Part shown: one piece after another, positions 22,141-33,330 of the stretch
How the letters are laid out: every line of letters begins with the position of its first letter
Position numbering within the stretch: the first letter of the stretch is position 1
Source of the DNA: Solenopsis invicta
Lineage: Eukaryota; Arthropoda; Insecta; Hymenoptera; Formicidae
NCBI RefSeq assembly: GCF_016802725.1
Contig: NC_052678.1
Span: 1,466,501 to 1,530,500 of the forward strand
Direction: 5' to 3'
Length of the DNA: 64,000 bases
Notes under the pieces: model-generated
Databases searched by the model: none
The model's input: the letters and a program-made list of their open reading frames with translations, nothing else
What the model was told of the DNA's origin: nothing
Program-made: the position numbers and the translations under genes

Positions 22141-24600
22141 AGATGCAAACCTCATTATTTCTGAAGAACCTGCCACTGTTGAAGAACCAACTTCGGAACC
22201 CACAGTGAAGATATCGCTCAGAGAGCATAAAGATCTTTGTGCCTAAATCTTGCAAACTGCCGGAACGCCCAGACAAATTATCATCTAACGTCACAACAAA
22301 GCGTGCTCTTTCTTGTCCCGGCTCTTTCTCGCCTTCGCCCTCCGCCTCTCCACTTTTCAAGATGGGTCCGACTAGTGTGTTTGATTTATTGCAATCTCGA
22401 CGCTCGATATCTCCCCGGGAATCCGTACACGGGCGCTCCAACCCTCCGATTTCCTTCTCACTCTCTGCTCCATCCCCCCCTCCTCTTCATTCTCTCTCTA
22501 CGTTTTGACCCTGGTGAAATTCCACGGTGGTCAACCGTACAAAACGGGTGCGACGACGATTATTCCGAGATCTACGGGACCCACGATCGTGCTCATCCTT
22601 CGTACGGGGCGCGTCATTTGGTGCAAGCGTTCAAGGATACACGAAGACGCCCATAAGAGCGCCCGCGACAGATACCGATGAGCTCTCGCGTCGTGAGAGA
22701 TCCAATCACGCTTCTCCGGGAGTTTTACGAGCATCGGCAATTATGATCGTCGTTTAATAATTACAAAGTGTCAACGATAATCACATGAATTTCCTACGGT
22801 CTCACCTGCCGCCGCAATTTTGACGCGAAAAGACCGCCTGGGTTTTGGAGACGACTTTATTGAGACGCGAACGTCAGGAACAAACGCCCGCGTTGATTAC
22901 GCGGAGGTTGATTTCAATCTTGCCTTCATTGACTTTGATTTGTTTTTACTTTTCCTCGCGTTCGGCTTACCTTGGACACGTATTAAAGTTCGAGTACCTC
23001 GCCGAGCCTCGTAAGTTTATATAAAATTAGCATGAAAAATGCGCCGTTGATTTCAGTTACTCGCTACTTGGGGTGAATCGAATCGGTTCGGGACGATAAC
23101 ATTCTCATTCCGTACAAAGTAGATACATTCTTCTGTCTCTCTCAAGGAGACGATTATCCAACTGTGCGCGGTCCGAGGACGAAGTTATCACGTCACTATC
23201 AATTTTCAGTGCGCGAGCAGATGCGGCCGCCCTTGAGATCGACAGCGGTGGCCGCAGATGACACCGACGATTATGCATTATTTATTTCCTAAGGGGTTGC
23301 GATCGTGCCGTTCGAGAAGAGATGGCGGTGGTCGTCTCCCGCGGTTCAACTTGATCAGAGATAATCGAACATCCCTGCGACACGTATCCACCTCCATAAT
23401 AGCACGTGCATGACACCGATCGACGCGTCGCTGTGTTGCCCGTGCAGCTAAATAATAACGAAGTTAAATCGTCAGAATATAAATTTTTCCGGAATACGCA
23501 AATTATGCGAAATTATCCCGCGAAATTACCTCGTTTCGCTAAATATTCAGAAGTTAGGATTGCACTGGGAATTTAAGAAGCAGACTCGAGGATCTCGAGA
23601 CGTTTTTCTTTTTGCGCCCGGGGCACACGGATCTTCTTGCGCAGAAAATCGAGGTCGTTTATATTGACAGGATTGCCTCGCCGCTCTCGGGAGATGAGTA
23701 TTAAAGCGTAGGATCCGCTTGGCGCGGAGGGGGTCTGCGGCACGCGACCGCCACAAACCGGTGTTAGCAGAAAACGCCGAGAGACGCACGCGGCTCCTTC
23801 GACGGACCCGAGGGAGAACGAGCCGACGGCGACGCGACGGAGATGGCGAACGCACGCCGACCGTGGCGCGATGGGAAGAAAAAGGTGGACAACGAGCGGA
23901 GGACCGAGACGAACGATCGAGTCACGGAGCGGCGCGGCGGCGTCCTTGGGATCCCTAACCCACATCTAATTCGCAAGCCGGTTTCGCGCGCGCGGCCTGA
24001 GCACGAGTGAATGCAATTTAAGATCCCTGCGTCGTTACGATTACCGCGGTAATTTATAATAACGCGCGATAAAAATATAAGTACTAATAAGGAGCGGCGG
24101 TGTGGGGCGCGGCAATAAGAGCAAGGGTAAATATAATGTGGTAATAAAGGTAAAAAATAATATTAAATATGCAATAAAGGATTGTTACGTACGATAAATA
24201 AACTGCACGCCCTTTAACTCGTTCAATAAATCTTCGAAATACGTTTTATATCGCGCGATGCGCGCCTCTGTGCGCGCGGCGCGCCGTGCGTTCGACGCGA
24301 GGAAATTGTGCGCTGCGTTCGCGTAGTAATTATCATCGCGGGGAGCAGCACGATGATAGCAATTAAGACGGCGTGACCCTGCCACCGAATTGCCAATCGA
24401 TTACTGTCTCATGAGATTTTTTTCTTAATTGACGAGGATCTGTGTGTGGCGGGATAAATAGTGCAGTCCAACGCGTCCTTAACAAGAAATTGGTTCACGG
24501 AACAGTGACTCGCGGCCTTCTGTAAAGCATTCTTTCTCAGGGTAACAAAAGAACTCTGGCGAAAATCGTTAGTGAGAGTGAGAGACGGTGTTTATATCTA
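22141..24600. other. Long CpG-rich patch, unassigned
   Basis: About 2.4 kb of CpG-rich DNA with overlapping frames on both strands (22040-22441 -, 22237-22656 +, 23573-23965 -, 24185-24385 -). None shows a recognisable domain. The minus frame at 24185-24385 has a reasonably protein-like C-terminal part (YKTYFEDLLNELKGV) but no supporting splice sites or context. A CT-rich run lies at 22445-22500. Regulatory or untranslated exon content is possible. Confidence 0.45.
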
Positions 24601-24666
24601 TTTGTGAAGAATTTTATGGATATAGTATTAAAAGCACGTTGCAAATGCTTAGTGAATCCTCTTGTT

Positions 24667-25760
24667 CAACACAGAATAGCAAAAACATTGTAAAATACTG
24701 CTAGAATGTTTCAGTAATATTGCAGCAACGATGAAACATTTACTTCAGGAATCTTGATAGGGTAAAGTTATCGAAATCGCACTTTTGAAATCGCATATAC
24801 AGGCTTATAACTAAGAAATTATGAGGAATATTTTTAATTTTCTTACGTCATAATAAAGTACAACATTTCTTCTGTCATAATTATTTTTTTTTTAGAATTT
24901 TGTATATTGGCATAAATTTTTAAATGACGATTTTTAAGAAGCTTTCAAATAGTGCGATTTAGGCAACCGGTCTCTTAAATCGCATCACAGATTAATATTA
25001 CTCTTCCCTAGGTAAAATGGCATTTTTTCTGCTAGACTTTTTCTTCTCGAGCAAAAATACATTAGACAAGCATAATTTTATTAATATTGGAGAAAAATAC
25101 TGTAAACTAAATATAATTTCCGTCAATATCATTATTTCAATAACCTTTCAATAATATGTAGCAACTACATTGCTACATTACGACAATAATGTTACAATGT
25201 ATGCTGTGTTTTATTATTATATTTAAGTTTTTATATATAACCTCGATCAAAACAATAGTGCGACTTAGAAGACTAAAACATGGTGCGATTTAGGAGACTA
25301 AAGCATTTTGTAAAACTTTATTTATTTAAATAAGAACACAAAGTTATTTGAACCTTCAAAATTTAGATCATTTATTTTACCTTTTTTGCAATCAAGCTAC
25401 AAAATGTGTCAAAAAATAGCAGCAAGGTTACGATTTTTCTATGAACATTAATAACAAAATTTCCATTGTTCTTAACATGTTGAGTTCAATGAAGGATGAT
25501 GATAATGTTATATAGTTCCCAAATAATCCTTCAAAGATTGTACAAGTATTGTGGTTGAATTTATACGCGAGGTGGTGCGATTTAAGAGCCAATGCAATAT
25601 CGACAACCTTACCTTAAGTAATGTTGCAGCAACGTTAACACACTATTATATATGCTGCAACATTACGTATCACTATTTTTGAAGCGAACATTTTACCGTT
25701 GCTGCAATGTTGCTGAAACATTGCAGCAATATTTCGCAATGCTTTTTCTATGTTGTGCTG
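24667..25760. repeat. Fold-back element with GCAGCAACG arms, carrying a nested element
   Basis: The left arm (from 24667, CAACACAGAATAGCAAAAAC) matches the reverse complement of the right arm (CAGCACAACATAGAAAAAGC). The match continues about 75 bases through ATTGYARAATRYTGCTRGAA, GTTTCAG and ATTGCAGCAACG. The middle (24760-25616) has its own inverted ends, so the outer element probably received an insertion. No coding capacity. Confidence 0.7.
24760..25616. repeat. Nested element with repeated GTGCGATTTARGAGAC words
   Basis: The ends pair: GGGTAAAGTTATCGAAATCG on the left and AAGGTAAGGTTGTCGATATTG as the reverse complement of the right. Inside, variants of GTGCGATTTARGAGAC occur at 24951-24986 (as a small hairpin), 25257-25275, 25281-25299 and 25573-25590, with a degenerate minus-strand form at 24778-24796. 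Two lie 24 bp apart in tandem. Multiple copies of one motif on both strands is unusual for a decayed element and could mark protein-binding sites. Superfamily unknown. Confidence 0.65.
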
Positions 25761-26203
25761 TGGGCTATGGGCTATGTTGAATAACATTTAGAAAACTATA
25801 ATGGAAATGTTTTAGTTGGACTACGGGTTAATTATTCCACCATCGGATAAACTAACTGTTAAATTACGTAATGGCCAATTGTCGAGTTCTATATGTTCAT
25901 TTTATGCCCGTGTAGGCACAGAATTTATTTTTTAGATAATTTGTTATATAATTTATCTGGAGAGACGAAAAAACTGGCCCTGAAACACCACTGAAACACT
26001 GCTTTATAATGCCTTGAAAACATGTAACAGTGATTTCAGCATCAAAACAGTCTCATATCTTTCAAATATTCTGTTCGTAAACAATAAACATCACTACAAA
26101 ATGAAGATCGTTAGTGAGCAATACGTGACATCGCCGTCAGATAGACATAATATAGTTTACTTTCTGATAAGTGAAAAACCGCATATAATAAAATATAATA
26201 GCG
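25761..26203. other. AT-rich spacer between palindromic elements
   Basis: AT-rich DNA with no paired repeat resolved. The frame at 26014-26241 runs into the next element and has no motif. Confidence 0.55.
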
Positions 26204-26204
26204 T

Positions 26205-26341
26205 TTTCGAGTGCAGTAGATTTGAACCCAATCCAAGTTAATAACGTCACATGCTCTATTTTAAGTTCTAATTGGCTGATTCCAGCATGTGGCATCACTA
26301 ACCCAGCTCGAGTTGAATTAAAACCCACTGCACTTCAAAGT
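26205..26341. repeat. Small fold-back element, about 137 bp
   Basis: The left arm (TTCGAGTGCAGTAGATTTGA) matches the reverse complement of the right (TTTGAAGTGCAGTGGGTTTT). Inner arms ATCACATGC-like and GGCATCACTAACCCAGC-like sequences pair loosely around TTCTAATTGGCTGATTCCAG. Overlapping frames on both strands are shadows of the palindrome. Confidence 0.6.
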
Positions 26342-26362
26342 GCAATAAGGTGCAGCATTAAG

Positions 26363-26510
26363 GGCCGTTGCATAAATTATCATAACCGTAACCGTAAAAT
26401 GTAAACTCGAGCCGTTAAGCAGGATATTGCTTTAGGTTATAAAATATTACGGGACGTAGTTATAGAAAGCAGTGAAGTTATCCATAAGAGGAAAATCAAC
26501 CGGTTGAAAA
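26363..26510. repeat. Possible transposon end with TTAA at the boundary
   Basis: TTAAGGGCCGTTGCATAAAT begins just inside a TTAA, followed by CATAACCGTAACCGTAA. This looks like an element terminus, but no matching right end was found near 26803-26850. It may be the outer left part of the palindrome that follows. Confidence 0.35.
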
Positions 26511-26803
26511 TCGCACACACTTTCTGTAATTGTAACCATAAGATCATACTGTAAAAATTAGCCCATTACAATTAAAAATTGTCAAAGATATAAGGTTATT
26601 ATTTTTCAACTCTCAACTCTGATTGGCTAGTTCTTACGATATGGAAATTTGTGTGCGGCAATCCTACAATCACATCGTAAAGTAGCCGTAAGAATTAGTT
26701 AACCACAGAATTTAAAAATAATAACATTACATCTCTGACAATTTTTTATTGTAATTAACTAATTCCTGCGATACGTAGGATTACGATTACGGAAAGTGCG
26801 CGA
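26511..26803. repeat. Fold-back element, about 290 bp
   Basis: The left arm CGCACACACTTTCTGTAAT with GTAACCATAAG pairs with the reverse complement of the right arm (CGCGCACTTTCCGTAATC, GTAATCCTACG). Continuing inward, the arms share TTACAATWAAAAATTGTCARAGATRTAAKGTTATTATTTTT in broken pieces, closing near 26655. The long arms and short loop mean the transcript could form a near-complete hairpin. Confidence 0.65.
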
Positions 26804-27101
26804 AAGCCCTAACCCTAAATCCGACTGTAAAAATTAAAAGTGAGGTTGAGACTAGTTTGGAATTTGACTAAAATGAAGTTCATTAAAAAGATTGAGTCTT
26901 TTTGAACTGAATGGTTAAATTCGAATTTAATCTCAATCTGTTTAGCACCTTCATACTTCCCCCTCTACAACATTTTTCATCGATATAAATTGATTCCTTG
27001 ATGCGATTTCTCAAAATTGGGATTAAAGATAAAGATAAATGTGAGATATTTTGATAGTATAATAATTTTCTGTACAAAAATTACACAGGAATCTAATAAT
27101 A

Positions 27102-27416
27102 CCTGGCGAAAATAATCTTATATTGAAAGTTAAGCGTTCGGAAGGTGTTGTGTGATAGTTTTAGAATGTTGCAAATGTTCATAGGATGTTTTAATAAAAT
27201 ATTCCCCTAATATTTGCAACACTCCTAAAACATACACACTTTTCGAACGTCTATTAAACAGTCGTGAACATTTCATAAACGATTCCAGTTTCAATTTCCA
27301 TCTCATAACTCAATCTCACACCACTTCAATAAATCTTTTAAAACCAATTAAACATCTACTCAACATTTAAGCAAACATCTTATGAATTTTCAATAAACAT
27401 ACTATTTTCGCCAAGG
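27102..27416. repeat. MITE-like element with CYTGGCGAAAATA ends
   Basis: The left end CCTGGCGAAAATAATCTTA pairs with the reverse complement of the right end (CCTTGGCGAAAATAGTATG); both are followed by ATTGAAA. A second inner palindrome at 27131-27253 (GCGTTCGGAAGGTGTTGTG against ACGTTCGAAAAGTGTGTATG) folds through ATGTTGCAAAT. About 315 bp, no coding capacity. Confidence 0.65.
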
Positions 27417-27680
27417 AAAAAGCTTGTAACAGAAATTATTTATTCGCGAATTAAAATAAAATCCTAGGAAATCGCTCAGGATAAGAGCCAGCACTGGTGT
27501 TCCGTGTGGTATAACTTTAACTTGTTGGTCAATAGCTTTAATGCGAAATCGCAAATGTTTCAACTTATAGTTCGCGTCTTTCTCAGTGCATATTGTGGAA
27601 CTATAATATATTGTAACCTATTGATCATAATCGTAAGGTACTTAGCAATCCAACTTGTCCTTTTTCCCATGTAAGTTCTT

Positions 27681-27974
27681 CAGTATCTTTGAAAAAAATT
27701 AGACTCGCTCTGATCAACGTTATAATGAAGAAACCAATGATCCTTTCATACAAATCTGTCATATGGGCTGTGTTCCAATATACACTACCAGTACTGAAAA
27801 TCTATAGTTCATGTTACGTATATATTACGAATATGCTACGTATATACAGATTTTCAGTACCTGGCAGTGAACTTCGGAACCCTAGATAGATTTGTATCTA
27901 TCTAGAAAAAAGGATCATTAATCTCTCACTACAATGTTGACCAGGGCGAGTCCAATTTTTTCCAAAAATACTAA
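27681..27974. repeat. Long fold-back element, about 294 bp
   Basis: Almost the whole element is two arms: CAGTATCTTTG, AAAATTRGACTCGCYCTGRT, CAACRTTRTARTGA, AATGATCCTTT and CAGTACTGAAAATCTRTA-like blocks occur on the left and reverse-complemented on the right. The loop near 27810-27840 is TA-rich with TACGTATA words. The 66-codon frame at 27689-27889 is a shadow of it. Confidence 0.7.
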
Positions 27975-29640
27975 AATATATGTAAAGCGTAATATGTTTC
28001 GAGGCACAAGTTAAGTTAATTGGCACTTGGACTTAGTTTCTTATGTGAAATTAAGAGATTATTTAGAAACGAGTGGAGCTAACGAAAAGAGGGAAGAGGA
28101 AACGAATGGTAGCGTAGCTCACGCTTTGAGAAACGTCGGTACAGATACTCGTCTCTACCTCCTCCCACCCCTCGCGTCTCTCTTTTTCCGTTTCTCAATC
28201 GATCAACCCGGATTACGAGACGCGACGAGAACCGCTAGTCGATGAGGAATGTTAGGAGACCGAGCGTCGAGGACGCGATTACGATTACGATACCATCGCT
28301 TAGCCTCGGCTCGTCGTGAGCGCGTCCGTCGCCGTTAGAAACAATTTGCCAGACGGTAGCGCGTGGTAGCGCGTCACGTCGAGCCGATAGCTCGATGGCG
28401 CGGCTTTGGCTCGTGCCGGTAATGAGCCCGCATCGAGCGGTCCTCCACCGACGTGTCTCAAATACACAAAACGCTTACGCACGCGCGCGCTCGCGCTCGC
28501 GCGCACGTCCGAGCGAGCGAGCGCGCGAGTCGGACTCACCGGGCGTGCAAATGGCCGGGACAGACAACGCAAATAGACTACCACACTGGGCCTAGCACCT
28601 GCTCAGAGTGTCACCGGCACTCCGTCGCCGGCGGATAAAAATATCGGAACCGTAAAACAGCGAGGTGGAAGACAGACGGGGTGACAGCGAGGAGGAAGGA
28701 GGAGAAGAAAAAGAATGGGAGAGGAGCTTTCACGACGCGAGAAGCTTCCTCTTCGCGACCACGCGCGTCAAGACCGCTGATGCTCGCTCCGGTCGTCAAA
28801 AATTTGCCCTTACGACTCTCGCGGTTCACCGCGACCGCCTCTCGCTTTATGCCGCGTTGGCGCGGTGGATTCTGTAGGGCGCCGGTCTTCTCCTATTCAC
28901 GAAAGAGATGTTATCGCGCAGGGGATTTCACCCTTCTCGCCGTTGCTGCTTGTCGGATCGTTTTCCTTAGAAAACCCAGCAGATGTGCGCGAGGACCCGG
29001 CTGCGACTTAAAAAGATACCGGGGCGAGTTTTACCTCTGGAATACTAAGCTGAGCGATAGATACGATTGATCGCAATTGTAAGCAAAAGTAAAGAATTAA
29101 TAAAAAGCGCATATTACGAGTATTATAGTTCAGAGTAAAAGCGTGAATTGAAGGGCGAAAGTAAACGAAGTGGAGCAACAATGTTCGAAATGGATTTCGA
29201 TCGGGATTACTCCGTTGTTTTCTAAGAAAAACGGAATAATTCCAATCGGAATCCATTCCGAACAGTTCTGTAATACCTACGTGCTCTGTGTCGATCGCAA
29301 AATATGCGGAGAAGACCGGGGGTCCGCGTAGCCTCCCCTACAAAAGACCCACGGCGCAGTGTTTTGCGGTTTTTTCATTTTGGCACGCGCACGACGTGCC
29401 CCGGGTAAACGGATACCCTACAAAGCGCTTTATTGTGCGAAACTGAATACCAGCGCTAAATACGCGCTAAAAGGGACATCCCTGCTCTATCGTCTCACGT
29501 ACTTGTCTGTGCGTGTTTTCATGAAGACCGGCGGATGGCATCGCGTGCACGGTCTTAAATTGAACTCTGCGATTGAGATACCTTCACTATTTTTTGTTTT
29601 TTTTTCAATTCGTACAACTGTGCATTTATATAATTGAAGG
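27975..29640. other. CpG-rich patch with alternating CG run
   Basis: CpG-dense from about 28060 to 29560. The stretch 28475-28535 is mostly alternating purine-pyrimidine (GCGCGCGC and CTCGCGCTCG words), which favours Z-DNA. Frames at 28300-28584 (-) and 28681-29070 (+) are Arg/Ala/Ser-rich with no motif. Could be a promoter-associated island; no gene is supported. Confidence 0.5.
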
Positions 29641-29783
29641 ATTTCCTAGAAAAAGTAAACAAATTCATGTTTTAAAAAATCTGGGTAATGGCGCAAAATC
29701 ATTTTTTATCTGCAATAGCGTCGTGAATAATTTTGTTTCGACAAGAATCAAGCAAAAAACAAGAGAAATATAAATATTAATAT

Positions 29784-30500
29784 GTAGTAAATATAAAATT
29801 TCCGCTAGAATCAAACAAATCTAGAAGTATTTATTCACTTATTTTTTAATGAATGTTCAAAATATTAATCAAAACCTAAAACTGTGTTCTTGTATTTATA
29901 TATCCGTCATTAAATTATCATATTTGTACAAAGAAAAATATTAAAAGATGTTCTCTGTTAAAAGCAATTTCTAAGTTTTGTAAATAAAAAGTGAAAAAAT
30001 TATTGCGTTATATTTTAATATGATATTACTTTTTGTATTTTTATCATTATTAATGTTATGAAAAATATAAAATATTATAGGATAAATAGAAATAAATATA
30101 AAACAGATATAAAATGTAAAATGCCACACGATCCAAACAAATCTAAAGAATTTTTATTTTAGATTTTTAATGAGTCTTCAAAATATTAATCAAAGCCCAC
30201 AACTTTGTTTTTATATTTATATCCAAAGAAAACAATTACAGTATTTATATGCAAAAAGAAATATGAAAGGTTTTTGTTAAAAATAATTTGTAAAATTTTG
30301 TAAATAATAAATAAAGAAAATTATTACTTCATTTGTAATGTTTTCTTCCTTACTTTTATAATTAGAAAAAGGGTAAATGTAAAATAAATATTATAAAACA
30401 AATAAATAATAAATGTAAAATTTCCGCAAGAAACATCTAATAAGTTTAGAAATTTTTTTGTTTTATACTAATCAAAATCTAAAACTTTATTACATGTTCA
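29784..30500 (+). repeat. Tandem repeat family T, array 1
   Basis: About two and a third copies of a roughly 310-bp AT-rich unit. Each unit carries, in order: ATAAAATKYCCR, CAAACAAATCTAGAAG-like sequence, TTCAAAATATTAATCAAARC, TTTGTAAATAA and AAAAATTATT. Units start near 29784, 30097 and 30400; the third is truncated. The same unit occurs inverted at 47990-48570. No coding capacity; class unknown. Confidence 0.65.
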
Positions 30501-31948
30501 CAGAAAAATTATACGATAAAATTGTTTGAAAAGTTCTTTTTCCTAAAAATTGAACTTTTTAATCTTGTTTGGTTTGTGTCGAAAACTCTTCAATTACTTC
30601 CTTAAAATAAAAAATCCACATACTTAAAACATTTGGCGATTTTTCTAGATTATCTAGATACTATAATTTCGAGCTCAAGGCTAATTATAGTATCACGTTA
30701 ACGAAAGGTGACACAACGGGTGCGATCGATTATTTAAATCTTCTTTGGACCTTGAAAATCGGACAATCCAATCGATCGAAGCTTCGGCAGATGCTGGCGC
30801 GAAAAAATTACGTTGCAAGTACGCACGAAGGCAGCTATCTATTTGTGCTTATAATGTACGGACAGGTGCTGAGACGCTGAAGCACTTGTCATTGCATCTG
30901 CCGTATCTAGCGAAAAATGGCGGATTTTTATTTTGTCTTTATACCAGTGACGATTATCTGCGCATCACCACGGTGACCAAGTGAATACGGCGGAGCAATG
31001 ATATAATAACATATTAACACGATATTACAATTTTTAGCTTTATTGTTTGTGAAAAAAATCGCTCATGTTTCTCGCGGAACGTACAAGTAATCGATAAAAG
31101 CATCGCGTAATTTTATTAACGCAATTCACAATTCAAAATTTGCAAAATAAAGATAATCATGTTTGTCATAATAGCAAGTTTGATTTTTAATCATTTGACC
31201 GTCGAAATAAATACTTTTTTCAACATTAACATTAAAGGATTTAAATTCATCGAACGCTCTTAACACAGGCAATGTATAGAACTTTTAGTATAAAACTTTT
31301 ATTTGCCGCACGCATCTATAAAAACGTGACTCCTCCACTCGGATATATATTATTCGGCGATGACGGAGGCGTTTTACGCGGAGTGCATCAAACTGTTTCA
31401 ACGACATCAGGTACCTACTCTCGCATATGGATCATCGAGCATAAAGGGGGAGTCTCCTCCGTCCACGCACTCGATAATCCCAAAAATAAACGAGGATGAT
31501 GCTGCAGGAGCATAGCGAATGCATTCCGAGGCATATTGCGCTAATGCAGAAGTGTAGACTAGGTGAGTAAACTCGTGCCGAAATGTGCGGGGATGTCGCC
31601 CTGTGTCCAATGAACGAGGGAGGGGCTAAGCCACTCGACCATGATTATGATTCTAAACGATGCTTTGATGACGCTCCAAAAGTTAATCACCTCATGACGC
31701 TGTTACTCACTCGAATTGGATCGAGTCATTTGGTTAACTCGCACGTGCTCCAAAATTTTTGTCAATTTTATAATTCTAAAATAATCAAATCTAAGTAACG
31801 GGCTCACATTAACAAAGAAAAAAAAATGAATCAAGAAAAAATGTAAAATTATATGATGAAGTAATTAAAAATTTTACAATTTTGAAATTGTCAGATCTAT
31901 AATAAATAAACTTATCCCATAGTGAGTACACTTCAATTATTTGAAACT
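30501..31948. other. AT-rich DNA with moderate CpG patches
   Basis: 30660-31000 and 31320-31740 are somewhat GC-richer. Frames at 30745-30984, 31272-31499 (+) and 31407-31610 (-) overlap or lack motifs. No gene or element resolved. Confidence 0.5.
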
Positions 31949-32088
31949 AGGCCGCCAATTCTTATTTCAAGATCGACTTGAGTAACGTCTTAAGATGCTA
32001 ATACTCTGATTGGTTGATAACCTCTTAAGATGATACTTAAGACAATCTTAAATATAAGAATCGAATAAAATATATGAATACCGGCCTT
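31949..32088. repeat. Fold-back MITE with AGGCCG ends
   Basis: AGGCCGCCAATTCTTATT on the left pairs with AAGGCCGGTATTCATAT, the reverse complement of the right. Inner words TTAAGAT and TCTTAAG recur on both strands around CTCTGATTGGTTGATAA. About 140 bp. Confidence 0.65.
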
Positions 32089-33226
32089 AGTATAAATGTA
32101 GAACTATGAAAATATTTCATCCATGTTCTTCCATTTTTGTCCGTAAGCGGCTTTAATAGCAATTACTACCCCAATTATTCTCATCTTCAAATAAATAAAA
32201 TAATAAAATAATAAAAAAAAAACAAATACAAGAAATAGGAATCTTCGTAATCAGCAGCCCAAAAAACTTTTATATTTTGTATTAAATTTTATATATTATT
32301 TAAAACTTGTTTTTTAAAAATTCTTCTACTTCTAAATGAGGGTGAAAATTGAAGGGGTAATAATTATCCTTAAAACCACTTATTGGCATTTGTGCCTTTG
32401 AAAGGAAATCGGAGTGTACCAACTTAGAAAGGTTTACTTGTAAGTAATAAGAGAAGAGTAATGAATCGATAAAAAATGTATAATCTTGTAATATAATAAT
32501 ATTTCTTTACAATATTTTGAAATGTAAGACACAACACGAAATACTGAAAATACTAAAAAATTATAATATAATAAAAAATAATAGCATTTTATAGATTTTA
32601 TATCTTTCACTCACATTTTTCCAATTTCATTAACAAAGATTCTGCTTTGTACAAGTAATATTCCAGAATACAAAAGGGAAATATCTATTCGCGGCAATAT
32701 TGCGATACAAAAGCCCAAAGATGAATCGGCAAGACAGCTATTACCAATGAATATGCGGTACAGGAAACGCGCGCGCACGGTAAAAGCCAAATACGGAAAG
32801 TCCAGGACAGATAATCAGCCCGTATGTTATAATCATCGCGTATTTGTTTCAACCATTATCTATTTCGCCTCGTGCATCACCTGCTCGGTTGAAGCAGAAA
32901 CGCGTGCGCGCTTATAATTATTGCTCGTATAGAATGCGAGTTACTAGACGATAATTATTCATTGGTTCCTGATGAGAGGTCATTGGCCGTTACGTTAGCA
33001 ACTTTCGCCAAACGAAGCTTCTAATACTCATGAAATCGCGAAATATACAAGCTAATTACTTGCAAATAATAAATAAATTATAGGAAGAATAATAAGTACG
33101 ACAGAGCGAATATTATATCATTCGTATTACTTAAGCATCAGTTATATTATAATCCGACCGAAATAATCTTTTTTTAATTTTGATCAAAACCGAAAACCGA
33201 AATTTTTATGGAAATCTTGGAAAAAC
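32089..33226. other. AT-rich DNA with a small CpG patch
   Basis: 32680-33010 is CpG-richer (for example GAAACGCGCGCGCACGG near 32764); the rest is AT-rich. No open frame or repeat is supported. Confidence 0.55.
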
Positions 33227-33330
33227 CCCTAACAGTACGTGATATCGAACGAATATATTGGAATATTCGCACAGTATCACGATATTTAGAATATTCTAGA
33301 ATATTCGTATGATATCTTTTGCTGTTAGGG
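33227..33330. repeat. Palindromic element family P, copy 1
   Basis: Begins CCCTAACAG and ends CTGTTAGGG. Just inside lie GTACGTGATATCGAACGAAT and, on the right, ATTCGTATGATATCTTTTGC, so both arms carry GATATC. The centre has GAATATTC words. It is 104 bp and almost entirely self-complementary. A longer copy is at 45533-45666. Confidence 0.75.

Noticed and set aside
22040..22441. 133-codon minus frame containing a Glu/Gly-rich stretch
   Set aside because: Overlapped by two plus-strand frames, low-complexity at one end (GA repeat) and no consensus splice sites at plausible exon ends.
27689..27889. 66-codon frame as a gene
   Set aside because: Lies wholly within a palindromic element and is mirrored by its arms.
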